The position numbers and the translations under genes were made by a program. Positions 11,051 to 19,739 of a stretch of 64,000 bases of DNA are shown one piece after another. This stretch comes from Prorocentrum cordatum (Eukaryota; Sar; Dinophyceae; Prorocentrales; Prorocentraceae), in assembly GCA_963575745.1 (NCBI GenBank), contig CAUYUJ010015748.1, positions 5,001-69,000 on the forward strand, in the 5' to 3' direction. A model generated the notes under the pieces. It was not told where the DNA came from. It was given only the letters and a program-made list of their open reading frames with translations, and did no database searches. The stretch's first letter is position 1. Every line of letters begins with the position of its first letter.

Positions 11051-11537
11051 CCCAGCGTGCCAAGCCGTCTTCCTCCACTGCTCACAAGCCCTGCAGCTTG
11101 GAGCACCTCTCCTGATCCGCCGCGCGGATGGAGGGAGACGAAACGAGAGGAGCAGCGGCAGCCGACGACATCGGCGGCAGCACATACAGCGAGGGCCCGC
11201 CTGTCGCGTCGCTCTCGTAGGACACGTCGGGGCAAGCGCGGCCAGGGGGCCGCAGATTAGTTTCAATCCAAGAGCGTCTTTCATTCAGAGGATGAGGGGG
11301 AGCAGCAGCGGGATGGGTAGAGGACATGCGCGCGTGCTCGAGAGACATGACAGGCGCAAACGCGGAGGGAGGGGGAGCGGGCGGGGGGCAAGCAGAAGCA
11401 GGGGCAGCACTCGGGAGCGAAGGACAGGTGGGGGGAGGGCCAGCAAGCTCTGGCTCGGCTGCGGAGGGCGGCGGGTGAGGAAGAGGCGTGGCCTGGGCGG
11501 CCAGCAGAAGGGCGACGGAGGTGCGCGGGGGAAAAGA

Positions 11538-14500
11538 TCAAGCAGGCTGCTCATTTTCCGAAGCACACTCAGAGGGCAACGGTGAGGGCGAAATCAGAGC
11601 CGTCGGCGACACCGAAGGGAAGCGCGTCATCGGAGAGCACGTGGACATCGGAGTTGGGGAGCGCTCGGACGCCGGGGACGAAGATCGCGCCGAACGTCGA
11701 GCAGCCACCAAATTCCCAGGATTTCGTCCGACACGTGGCGACTGCGAGCCCGAACACGACAACGGGACTTGCGATCTAACGCCGACGGACCAGTGTCCCG
11801 AATCACGGCAACGTTCTTGTGGCGACGGCGAGCCCGAACACGACAACGGGACTTGCGTTCTAACGCCACGGGAGAGATGCTCCCCGTCGAGGCAGCGAAC
11901 ACGTGGCGACGTGTAGCCCGAACACGACAACGGGTCTTGCGATCTAACGCCAGGGCCCAGCTGGGGCGTCTCGAGGCAACCAGCACATGGCGACAGTGAG
12001 CCCGAACACGACAACGGGACTTGCGATCTAACGCCGATGGGGGGCGACGAGGCATACGAACCCGTAGACGACAGCGTCACTGGCGGGGGCGGTGTCACAC
12101 AAGCGCAGGGCGAAATTGGGGCCGGCGTCGAAATTGATGAACAGGCAGCCGCCATCAGTGAAGTTCTCAACGGCATTGATGGAGATGGGGCCGCTCTCAG
12201 AGTTGATGGGGCACGCGTCATCGACGGGGGCGCGGAGGAAGGTGGAGGGGAGGTCGCCGAAGCCGAAGGAGAGCACGTAGCTGGCGGCGTCGCTGGAAGC
12301 TGAAGTTCATCATCAGCGTCGGAGTCCGACGGGATCGTGGCGATGGCAGTGGAGACGGTGGCGGTGTCGCTGTCCGACGACGACACGGGAGGAGTAAGCC
12401 GTGGAGACGACCCCGAGGATGATGACGACGAAGAACTGCGGATGAGGTAGTCCCGTCGGCCGAGCTGCTCGCGGTCGATCTCCGAGCACTTCAGCGGTGA
12501 CGCGAGCTGCATCGAACGTACACCAGCGAGAGCACAGCTGCGGAGGAGGGACGGGGGCAGGGGCCACGCGGGCGCCAGCCTCGCTTCGTTGTACATGTTG
12601 TATGCGGCAGCCATCGCCGAGAAGGTGGCCAGTGAGGGTTCAGATAGGCCCCATCTGGTCATCCACGGGAGCGGGAACGGTCTCGCGAGAGCCTGCCGAA
12701 GGGCACGGTGCATGACAGGGCATCTCGCGTAGTGCCGCAACGAGTCGAGTTTGCCTAGACAACCAAATACGCAGTGCTTCTGGCCGTCAGGTGAGATGAT
12801 ACGGGCCGAAGTCATCCAGCCATCAGACCAAGTGCGCAGGACGGCCATGGCCCACGAGCACGGGCAGCGGGCGAGGACGCACTTGCACTCGCCCCAGTCG
12901 ATGTTCGAAAGGAGGCCCGCCGACCTGCCAGCGAACTTCCTTAGGCGGAGCACGAAGAGGTCAGTGATAGGCTTGTTCAGCATCGCAAAGGCCCGCAGCG
13001 CTTCGTGAGCAGCTCTCTGAGGTCGAGGACGAAGTCGGCCGCTCTCACGAAGTTCAGCCAGCGCAGCGTCGGCAGCACGAGCACCAAAGACGGCCAGCGG
13101 GCCAGGTGGAGGGGTGCCAGCGGCGGCCAGCTCCAAGTTCTCCACAAAGGCGGGGGCCAACCAGAAGGACGGGTACGGCTTGCCGGTCGCCAGCATGGAC
13201 AGGGTGGCATCGTACGGGGCGGAGCGCGCGTGGTTCCGCAACTGCTGGAGGAGCCTCTCCCAGTCGGGGAACGTGTGCAGCGCAGCTCGAGTGATGGTGG
13301 CGACGGCCAGGTGCCCCCACCGCGTGCAGCGCGGGCCGCCCCACTGAGCGATCTGCGTCCAGAAGTCGAGGGCGAAAGTGCCGAGCGGGATGCGGAACAC
13401 CTGCGCGAGCGTCGCCAACTCAGGCTGCAACGCTGACGATGGCGGCCAGCAGAATTGGGCAACGTAAGATATGGTCGTGACTGCCCGAGTATTGTACAGT
13501 GTAGCGGAAAGGCTGGCAGGAGTGGTTCCCCGCCCGATGGCTTGGGCCCTGAGACGCAATTTGGCGACGGGGTCAATCCAAGAAGTGGACGGAACAACAG
13601 CAGGCCCCAGCCAGAGGCCCAGGTAGAGCAGCTTGGGAGCCACCTCGAACGAGCTCCACTCGGGGACCAGATGGGAGACCCAGAAGGAGACTGTGGCTGA
13701 GAGGTCGGGCGAGAACCTGTCAGACAGCGGGACAATCTTGCATTTCGAGACCTTCAGGGCGAGGTTGGCCATGTCCGAGGCCATCTTCATAACCCGATAC
13801 ACATGAACAAGGTGCCGAATGGCCAATAACGTGCCCGCAATGTCATCAGCACAGGCCCGAACCAGGCCAAGGCCAGCGGCCTCCACCCGAGAGGCCAGGT
13901 CGACCAAGAAGACAGCCGTACTCAACGCATAGAGAGTGCCCGATAAGGCACAACCTTGGATGATGCCGCTCTGGATCCAGAAGATGTGCACTAGCGAACC
14001 TAGGTGCGAGACAACCCCTTCCACCGATGCATATAGGAACGTGACGAAGGAGACGAATGCTTCGGGCAGCTTGAGGGCCCTAAGGGAGAGAATGAGGAAG
14101 TCCTGATTCAGGGACGGGAAGGCCTGGCCGAAGTCCAGGGAATACAGCACAGGGATATCGGTAGACCCGTGAGGTACGACCGACATCTGACGGCTCGACA
14201 CGTCGAGCTCGAGGATGTTGTTGCCGAAATTCCTACCCGGTATGAATCCACGCTGGCACGGCGGGGCAAGAGATACCAGGGCGGGTCGGATCGCCCGATT
14301 GACGGTGGATGAGATGAGCTTCAGGTCACAGTTCCTGAGGCCCAAGACTCGAACCTTGTCGGGGGAGCGGGAACAACTGGCATCGCGGAGCTCCAAGTCC
14401 GTGACGTTTTTGGGCAGAAAAATCTGGATCGTGTCACTAGTATTCGCAAAAAGCTCCTGGCCCCTGAGTACCCAGCCAAGAGCGTCCCATAATATGTCAG

Positions 14501-16205
14501 CCCCCCAAGAGGACGCCGCCCACGCAGCATACGGGAGAGCATCAGGCCCAGGAGCAGAGTGTTGGGCAGACCGAATTGCTCGACGTAGCATATTTTTCGA
14601 CGGCGGGGGGAGGTGTAGGTCGGCAGGAAGGTCAGGGGCAAGGCGGCGCAGGTAGGGAGCAGCAGCATCAACGTCCCACGGCTTTTTCTGGAAGACAGGG
14701 GCCCAGTGCTCCGAGAGCACCCGCAGGCGGTCAGATGGAACGCTGACCGCAGAGCCATCAGGCGCAATAACCGCCGAGAGCGATATCCTTCGATTGAGAG
14801 GGGACCAGAGACGAGCACGCCGTTCAAGTGCGCGAACCTGGGCACGAATCTGGACGCGGTCACCTTCACGCCGTCTGCGATCTTCAAGTTCAGCCTTCGC
14901 GGACTCAGCAGCCTCAGTCTGGACCTGGTCGACCCAAGCCTGGAAGGACGGCGGGTGGCGGAGCTCGACCTTCCCGTCGGTAATCGATATCATGTCAATG
15001 GCCAGGGGGTGGGAGTCCTGGAGCCTGGAAGCCATACGCAGGTCTTGTCTCCAAACCACACGGGCCAGAGCACGAGCGAGCAGGAGGCAGGTGTGCGGGT
15101 GATGCGGCCTGTCCCGAAAGAGGGCGTCCCTGGTCTCCGCGGCCGAAATCTTCAAAAGCTCCTTGTACTTTTCAACCTTGAACGGGGGCGACATGGAGTC
15201 CCACGGGATGCAGGAGCACAGCCCCTCCAGGCGCCGCTTGAAACCAGGCTCCGAGAACAGGTGTTTGGGAATGGGGCGGGACTCCACTGGACGCGGCGGG
15301 CGGCAGGCAAGCGAGAGAACAACAGCAGCATGGTCAGAGATCTTTTTGTCAAAGACAGCCGCCGGCGAGCCAAGCGTGCCAATCTGGACATACAGCTGGC
15401 AGAGCTGCCAGCCCGTGATCGAGCAGAAGACGCGGTCGATCGTCGCGCACGAGTCGTTGAACTTCTCGTAGTGCGTGGGGTCCTCGCACGCAATCTCGGT
15501 CAGGAGGGCGAGGGCCTGGCGCCACTTGGGCGCCTGCACGTGGTGGCACTTCGACAGCTTGCGGACGGCCGCCGCGGGGGCAGCGAGCGCGAGAGCCTCG
15601 TGCGTGGCAAAATTGAAGTCCCCGAGGACAAAGGTGGTGTACATGTCGGGGTCGAGGGCAGCAGCACGTTGCGATGCTCGTATCGCGGCAGCCACTTCGC
15701 GAACTTGCTGGGCGGACAGACCATGATTGTGAATGTTGAATATGTCGAGCGTGCGGCAGTCATCCCAAACACGGACTAGCATCGCTCGGCCAGGTACCAG
15801 GACAGTAGAGGATGACGACGGAGCGGAGAAGCCCTGACAAGCCAACGGTGGGAGCACCACAGCAACCCCACCCCGCCGATGCCCGTCATCTGCGTCAGAG
15901 ATGAAGCTGGAGTGGATCGTGAGGCCTGACGCAATCGATCTGAAGAACGAGTCGAGCTGGAAGTGGTCCTGGTGCACCTCCTGCAGCGCGATGACCGTGG
16001 ATAGGGGACGGAGACTGAGAACATACTTTCTCTTCAGAATGGCCTTATCCCCGCCAGCCTGAAGAAGAGCCCGAGAATTCCAAGTAGCGATCCGAAACGT
16101 AGGCGCCGCAGACCCAGGCGGCGGGGGAGGAAGATGAAATAGTCCAGCAGCGCTAAAGACACCACTGGCTGGGGTCGGACGGATGCGTGAGCTCCTTGAC
16201 AGCAT
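11538..16205 (-). CDS. LINE ORF2: endonuclease and reverse transcriptase
   Basis: The protein, 1555 residues from this ATG, nicks the target and copies element RNA into DNA. An apurinic-type endonuclease fills residues 35-300: TWN at 41-43, QE at 75-76, GDFN at 195-198, SDH at 290-292. The reverse transcriptase lies at about 560-900: motif A DFGQAF at 691, motif B SGIIQGCALSGT, motif C CADD with Asp 787 and 788. A C-x3-C-x8-H-x3-C knuckle starts at 1145. The tail after about residue 1240 is Ser/Pro/Thr-rich with four tandem repeats. The open frame extends upstream to 17330, but that part only shadows ORF1. The ATG at 16205 overlaps the ORF1 end by 53 bases in the +1 frame, so reinitiation or frameshifting is likely. 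Confidence 0.9.
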   Translation of the reverse strand: MLSRSSRIRPTPASGVFSAAGLFHLPPPPPGSAAPTFRIATWNSRALLQAGGDKAILKRKYVLSLRPLSTVIALQEVHQDHFQLDSFFRSIASGLTIHSSFISDADDGHRRGGVAVVLPPLACQGFSAPSSSSTVLVPGRAMLVRVWDDCRTLDIFNIHNHGLSAQQVREVAAAIRASQRAAALDPDMYTTFVLGDFNFATHEALALAAPAAAVRKLSKCHHVQAPKWRQALALLTEIACEDPTHYEKFNDSCATIDRVFCSITGWQLCQLYVQIGTLGSPAAVFDKKISDHAAVVLSLACRPPRPVESRPIPKHLFSEPGFKRRLEGLCSCIPWDSMSPPFKVEKYKELLKISAAETRDALFRDRPHHPHTCLLLARALARVVWRQDLRMASRLQDSHPLAIDMISITDGKVELRHPPSFQAWVDQVQTEAAESAKAELEDRRRREGDRVQIRAQVRALERRARLWSPLNRRISLSAVIAPDGSAVSVPSDRLRVLSEHWAPVFQKKPWDVDAAAPYLRRLAPDLPADLHLPPPSKNMLRRAIRSAQHSAPGPDALPYAAWAASSWGADILWDALGWVLRGQELFANTSDTIQIFLPKNVTDLELRDASCSRSPDKVRVLGLRNCDLKLISSTVNRAIRPALVSLAPPCQRGFIPGRNFGNNILELDVSSRQMSVVPHGSTDIPVLYSLDFGQAFPSLNQDFLILSLRALKLPEAFVSFVTFLYASVEGVVSHLGSLVHIFWIQSGIIQGCALSGTLYALSTAVFLVDLASRVEAAGLGLVRACADDIAGTLLAIRHLVHVYRVMKMASDMANLALKVSKCKIVPLSDRFSPDLSATVSFWVSHLVPEWSSFEVAPKLLYLGLWLGPAVVPSTSWIDPVAKLRLRAQAIGRGTTPASLSATLYNTRAVTTISYVAQFCWPPSSALQPELATLAQVFRIPLGTFALDFWTQIAQWGGPRCTRWGHLAVATITRAALHTFPDWERLLQQLRNHARSAPYDATLSMLATGKPYPSFWLAPAFVENLELAAAGTPPPGPLAVFGARAADAALAELRESGRLRPRPQRAAHEALRAFAMLNKPITDLFVLRLRKFAGRSAGLLSNIDWGECKCVLARCPCSWAMAVLRTWSDGWMTSARIISPDGQKHCVFGCLGKLDSLRHYARCPVMHRALRQALARPFPLPWMTRWGLSEPSLATFSAMAAAYNMYNEARLAPAWPLPPSLLRSCALAGVRSMQLASPLKCSEIDREQLGRRDYLIRSSSSSSSSGSSPRLTPPVSSSDSDTATVSTAIATIPSDSDADDELQLPATPPATCSPSASATSPPPSSAPPSMTRAPSTLRAAPSPSMPLRTSLMAAACSSISTPAPISPCACVTPPPPVTLSSTGSYASSPPIGVRSQVPLSCSGSLSPCAGCLETPQLGPGVRSQDPLSCSGYTSPRVRCLDGEHLSRGVRTQVPLSCSGSPSPQERCRDSGHWSVGVRSQVPLSCSGSQSPRVGRNPGNLVAARRSARSSSPASERSPTPMSTCSPMTRFPSVSPTALISPSPLPSECASENEQPA
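11738..12035 (-). repeat. In-frame tandem repeat in the ORF2 tail
   Basis: Four units of about 78-86 bp contain CCCGAACACGACAACGGGAC on the plus strand. On the minus strand they keep the ORF2 frame and encode GVRSQVPLSCSGS followed by a variable SP-rich linker. The frame survives despite unit length changes, which suggests selection on the ORF or recent expansion. Confidence 0.85.
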
Positions 16206-17337
16206 TGCGAAGCGTGTCGATAGCCATGGCGTGCTTGGCAAGCTGCGCGGAGTCCCAGTAGATCTTGGGCGGGGTGTCGCCGTGGAAGACATTGACGTGC
16301 ATGATCTTGTCCCACCCAATGGAGAGGACGCCATGCTCGCGGTCGGAGTAGAATCGCTTGCCTGGGTACTGCAGCTCGATGATCGCCCTGGCCTTGCGCA
16401 GGGTAACCTCGGTCTTGATGCGCTTGGGCGACTTGTCGGGGCCCAGGTGCAAACGGCAACGCTCGGCGCCTGGAGGGTCGACCCGGAACTCTTTCCAGCC
16501 ATCGGGTCCCTTGAGGAGCGAGGTGGTCTTGCTGCCACGGCGCGAGGCGATGGTGGCCGAGCCCGAGAAGCAGATCTCGAACCTCCTGGCCGGGGACTCG
16601 CCTTTCTGCTTGATCTCATACTGTTCATCATCAAAGCCAATCTCGCCGAGCCACGGGCGCAGTGATGAGACCACTGATGCCAGGGTAGTCGGTCGCTGCG
16701 AGACGGCAACGACGATCGTGGTGTCCTCCTCGCGGTCGAAGGAGGTGGGAGCAGCCAGCTGCTTCCTGGGAGTCTGTTCAGCGATGGCCATCTGGCGACG
16801 TAGCTCCGCCAGCTGGTCTTGAAGGTCCTGGATGGATTTGTCTTGCTCGTCAGCCCTGCCCTCCAGCGCGTCGATGCTGCGCTTCTGCTCGTCGAGCTGG
16901 GCTTGGAGGCGCCTGTTGAGCGAGTCGAGTCTGGGGGCAATCGCCGATTGAACCTGGCCCTCGATGGCACTGGATTGTTTAGCCACCTCGCCCTGCATGG
17001 ACGACAGCATCTTGAGCAACGTGTTGTGATTGGAGGTGATGGTCTTGGCGACCGACTCTGACACCTCGGTGGCGATGGTGTCGCGCATTGAGGCAAACTC
17101 CTCCCTGCACAGCTGCCGAAGAAAGTCACCATCATCATCGTCATCGTCGTGAGGAGAAGGAACAGGAGCACCGGCACTGGACGAAGCGAGGGCCTGGCGC
17201 TTGCGCTGGGTGAAGCGGCCCGTCCCCTCGCCTTTGCCCGAACGCTCGCCGTCGGGGAAGGTGGGCATCTCGTCAAGCTCAGCAAGCATATGGCGCTCCT
17301 GGGTACTGGCAGGCGCGGCAGGGACTGCATCAGCCAT
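16153..17337 (-). CDS. LINE ORF1: coiled-coil RNA-binding protein (inferred)
   Basis: This 394-residue protein precedes ORF2 and most likely packages element RNA, as ORF1 proteins of other LINEs do. The start chosen is the first ATG downstream of the leader (MADAVPAAPAS). Residues 63-69 are an Asp run. Residues 72-188 form a long heptad-rich coiled coil (for example LDEQKRSIDALEGRADEQDK). Residues 200-390 are a mixed basic domain containing FEICFSGSATIASRRGSKTT. No zinc knuckle was seen. It ends at a TAG 53 bases inside ORF2. I did not match the C-terminal domain to a named family. Confidence 0.85.
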   Translation of the reverse strand: MADAVPAAPASTQERHMLAELDEMPTFPDGERSGKGEGTGRFTQRKRQALASSSAGAPVPSPHDDDDDDGDFLRQLCREEFASMRDTIATEVSESVAKTITSNHNTLLKMLSSMQGEVAKQSSAIEGQVQSAIAPRLDSLNRRLQAQLDEQKRSIDALEGRADEQDKSIQDLQDQLAELRRQMAIAEQTPRKQLAAPTSFDREEDTTIVVAVSQRPTTLASVVSSLRPWLGEIGFDDEQYEIKQKGESPARRFEICFSGSATIASRRGSKTTSLLKGPDGWKEFRVDPPGAERCRLHLGPDKSPKRIKTEVTLRKARAIIELQYPGKRFYSDREHGVLSIGWDKIMHVNVFHGDTPPKIYWDSAQLAKHAMAIDTLRNAVKELTHPSDPSQWCL

Positions 17338-17430
17338 GAGACGCACTGGAGGTGGGAGTGTCCGCCAGCCTTTGACAGCTGGATGGCCCTGGAAGAAGGG
17401 CTGCCTCACTCAAAACGGGCCTGTCCCGAT

Positions 17431-17452
17431 CTTGAGCCAAAATGGCAACGGA
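17431..17452 (-). other. Dinoflagellate spliced-leader (DinoSL) sequence
   Basis: On the minus strand these 22 bases match the DinoSL consensus except for one A-to-T change. The conserved run GCCATTTTGGCTCAAG is perfect. In living cells the leader is added to mRNA 5' ends by trans-splicing, so its presence in genomic DNA at the 5' end of a LINE means the element was copied from a trans-spliced mRNA. The following 93 bases lead to the ORF1 ATG. Confidence 0.93.
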
Positions 17453-17520
17453 CGAGGAGGAGGAGGAGGAGGAGGAGAAAAAGGAGGAACATGAGGAGGA
17501 GGAGGAGGATCTGGAACCAG
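17452..17520. repeat. GAG tract including the right target-site duplication
   Basis: Starts with ACGAGGAGGAGGAGGAG at 17452-17468, the same 17 bases as 11034-11050, immediately upstream of the leader in element orientation. The first base overlaps the leader's variable first base. Confidence 0.7.
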
Positions 17521-17934
17521 ATCTGGATGACAGGCCCATCGTCACCCTGTAGGCAGCATGCGAGTAAGCGACGAGACTTATGCACCGCCAGCAGCCCCAG
17601 AAAAGAGCGCGGCGGTCAATGCCGTCCACAACAGCTGCACAAAGGCAGGGTTAAACCACGATGTACTGACACTGACACCGGCTGAGGCCACCAGACAAAT
17701 GACACATAAAGGAAGGCAGCGCTGAACAGTGATAGGAGGCACGCCAGAGGTCTACGACCTCTACGAACAAACTGCGAGAAGCTGCATCGAAAAAGAAACT
17801 GATTCCCATATAGGGAGGGAGGCAGCTCACAGAGGCAGTATACAGTGGTGGGAACCTCCGAATTCAATGCTCAATGCCAGCGGCGGAGAACACGAGAGAC
17901 TCGACCGCTGCCCAAGAGGTACGCTAGCGGGTCC
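17521..17934. other. No gene recognised
   Basis: Moderate-GC DNA between the LINE flank and the 117-bp repeat. No motif or family seen. Confidence 0.4.
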
Positions 17935-19290
17935 GACCGAGCCGTAGATCGCGAACTCCTGAGGGGTAGTCCGCGTAGGCGAACGGCAACTCCATAAAGA
18001 TGCCCAGCTCCTCGGAGCACTCCGCCGTGTGGCTGGGCTTGGAAACCGTCGCCAGCGCCAGGGACGCGCTGCCGTAACGGAAGGGGTGGTCCTCGTCGGT
18101 GCCTCGCAGCTTCGTGGACACGACTGGCGCTTCGTAGCACTCCGCCGCGTAGTTGAGCATGGGCGCGACTGCCTGCGCCAGGGGCGCGCTGCAGTAGCGA
18201 AGCGCCTTGTCCTCGTGCGTATGTGAACGGCAGACCTGTGGAGATGCCCAGCTCCTCGGAGCACTCCGCCGTGCGGCTGGGCTTGGAGGCCGTTGCGGAA
18301 AGGGTACCCCTCGTAAGTGGCAATCAACCCCGTGAAGATGATCTGCACCTCGTAACACTCCGCCCTATGGTTGAGCTTGGGCGCGGCCGCCTGCGCCAGG
18401 GACGCTCTACCGCAGCGGCAGGGGCAATCCGCGAAGGCGAACGACAACCCCGAGAAGATGCGCGGCATTTTGCACCGAAATGGAACGCCAATTATGGCAG
18501 ACGGCGAACCAGCCCGTGACCGCGTCGGCGAAAGGCAACCCAGCGAAGATGCCCAACACCTCGTAGCACACAACGGGGTGGCTCAGCGCGGAAGCTGCCG
18601 CCTGCGCGAGGGACGCGCTGCTGTAGCGGAAGAGGTAATCCTCGCAAGTGTTCCGCAACCCTGTGGAGATACCTGGCATCTCGTAGCATTCCGCCGCATG
18701 GCTGAGCTTGGACGCCGCTGCCAGCGCCAAGGGCGTGCTGCAGTTGAGCAAGGGGTCCTCGTAGGCGAACGGCAGCCCCGCGGAGATGCCCAGCATCTCG
18801 TAGCTATCCGCGGTATAGCTGAGCTTGGAAGCCCTTGCACGCGCCAGGGGCGCGCTGCCGTAGCGGAAAAGGTGGTCCTCGTCAGTGCCTCGCGGCCCCG
18901 TGGAGATGCCTGCGACCTCGTGGCACTCCGCCGTATAGCCGAACTGGCGCGCGGCCGCCTGCGCCAGGGGCGCGCTGCAGTAGCGGACGAGGCTGTCCTC
19001 GTAGGTGATCCGCGGCCCCGTGGAGATCCTCGCAGCACTCCGCCGAATGGCTGATCTCGGACGCCGTTGCCTGCGCAAGGGCCGCGCTGCCGTAGCTGAA
19101 GGCGTAGTCCTCGTAGGCGGGCGTCAGCCCCGTGAATGTGCTCTGCCCCTCCTGGCACTTCGCCATCTAGTTGAACTTGGACGCCGTCGCCTGCGCCCGC
19201 GCCGCATCGGCAGGGGTAGTCCGCGGAGGCGAGCGGCAGCCCCGTGAAGATGCCCGGCACTTTGGAGCAGTTCAGCGGCGGGGATCCACG
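17935..19290 (-). repeat. About 117-bp tandem repeat, 39 codons per unit
   Basis: About twelve units recur every 110-122 bp, marked on the plus strand by CTCGTAGCACTCCGCCGCAT and by GCCAGGGGCGCGCTGC. Minus-strand translation gives a repeated segment of the form AECYEMxGISTGLPF..ED..FRYxSAxLAxAxASKLSH, running on for two or three units before indels change frame. The unit is near a multiple of three. It may be a decayed repeat protein or a minisatellite with a fortuitous open frame. No known repeat-protein family was recognised. Confidence 0.75.
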
Positions 19291-19739
19291 TGCATAGGGA
19301 AGTGCCTGAACGTAGCCAGGTTCGCGGCCGCGCATGCGAGTGGGCGCCGCGCCCAGGAGCGCGGCGCGCATGGGCTCAAGCCGAGAAGCCACATTGTGCC
19401 GAAAGTGAACAAGATGGCTGCGACTACGGCTTGGGCCTGGAGGAGAAGGAGGAGAACGATGACAAGGAACATATACATGTAGGAACACAATGATGAATAC
19501 ATATGATAGTGATGCTGTTTTTTTTTTTGGGGGGGGGTCCTCCCCCTCTCCCTGTGCCACACCTTTGGTCGTTGGTCGAGCCCTCGCCGTACGTCGCGCC
19601 CTCTGCTGCGGGGCTGGTCGCAAGCGCGGCACCGCCGTCTCCGCGTCCTCGTGCCCGATAACTCCTCCAACCTCCATGAAAACAAAGAAAGCGATGGCCG
19701 AGGGGGTGCGCGTCGACAGCCACCCGCATACAACCCGCA
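19291..19739. other. No gene; homopolymer run
   Basis: Includes a T-run followed by a G-run (about 19519-19538), a possible old retroposition end or an assembly weak point. Otherwise unassigned. Confidence 0.4.

Larger units (their letters stand above)
11051..17451 (-). mobile_element. Full-length LINE retrotransposon with a spliced leader at its 5' end
   Basis: A two-ORF non-LTR retrotransposon of about 6.4 kb on the minus strand. Order 5' to 3': spliced-leader sequence, about 94-base leader region, ORF1 (coiled coil), overlapping ORF2 (endonuclease, reverse transcriptase, zinc knuckle, repeat-rich tail), about 490-base 3' region without a poly-A run. Both ORFs are uninterrupted and the endonuclease and reverse transcriptase keep their catalytic motifs, so the copy looks young and possibly competent. 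A 17-bp direct repeat of GAG microsatellite flanks it. If the DUF1810 gene is real, the LINE sits in its third intron in the same orientation. Confidence 0.85.

Noticed and set aside
16206-17330. N-terminal extension of LINE ORF2 to 17330
   Set aside because: The first 375 codons overlap ORF1 in another frame, are Arg/Ser/Pro-rich and match no domain. The endonuclease starts just after the ATG at 16205.
19360-19400. Spliced-leader relic at GGGCTCAAGCC
   Set aside because: Only eight bases match DinoSL, and no leader-like sequence precedes them.
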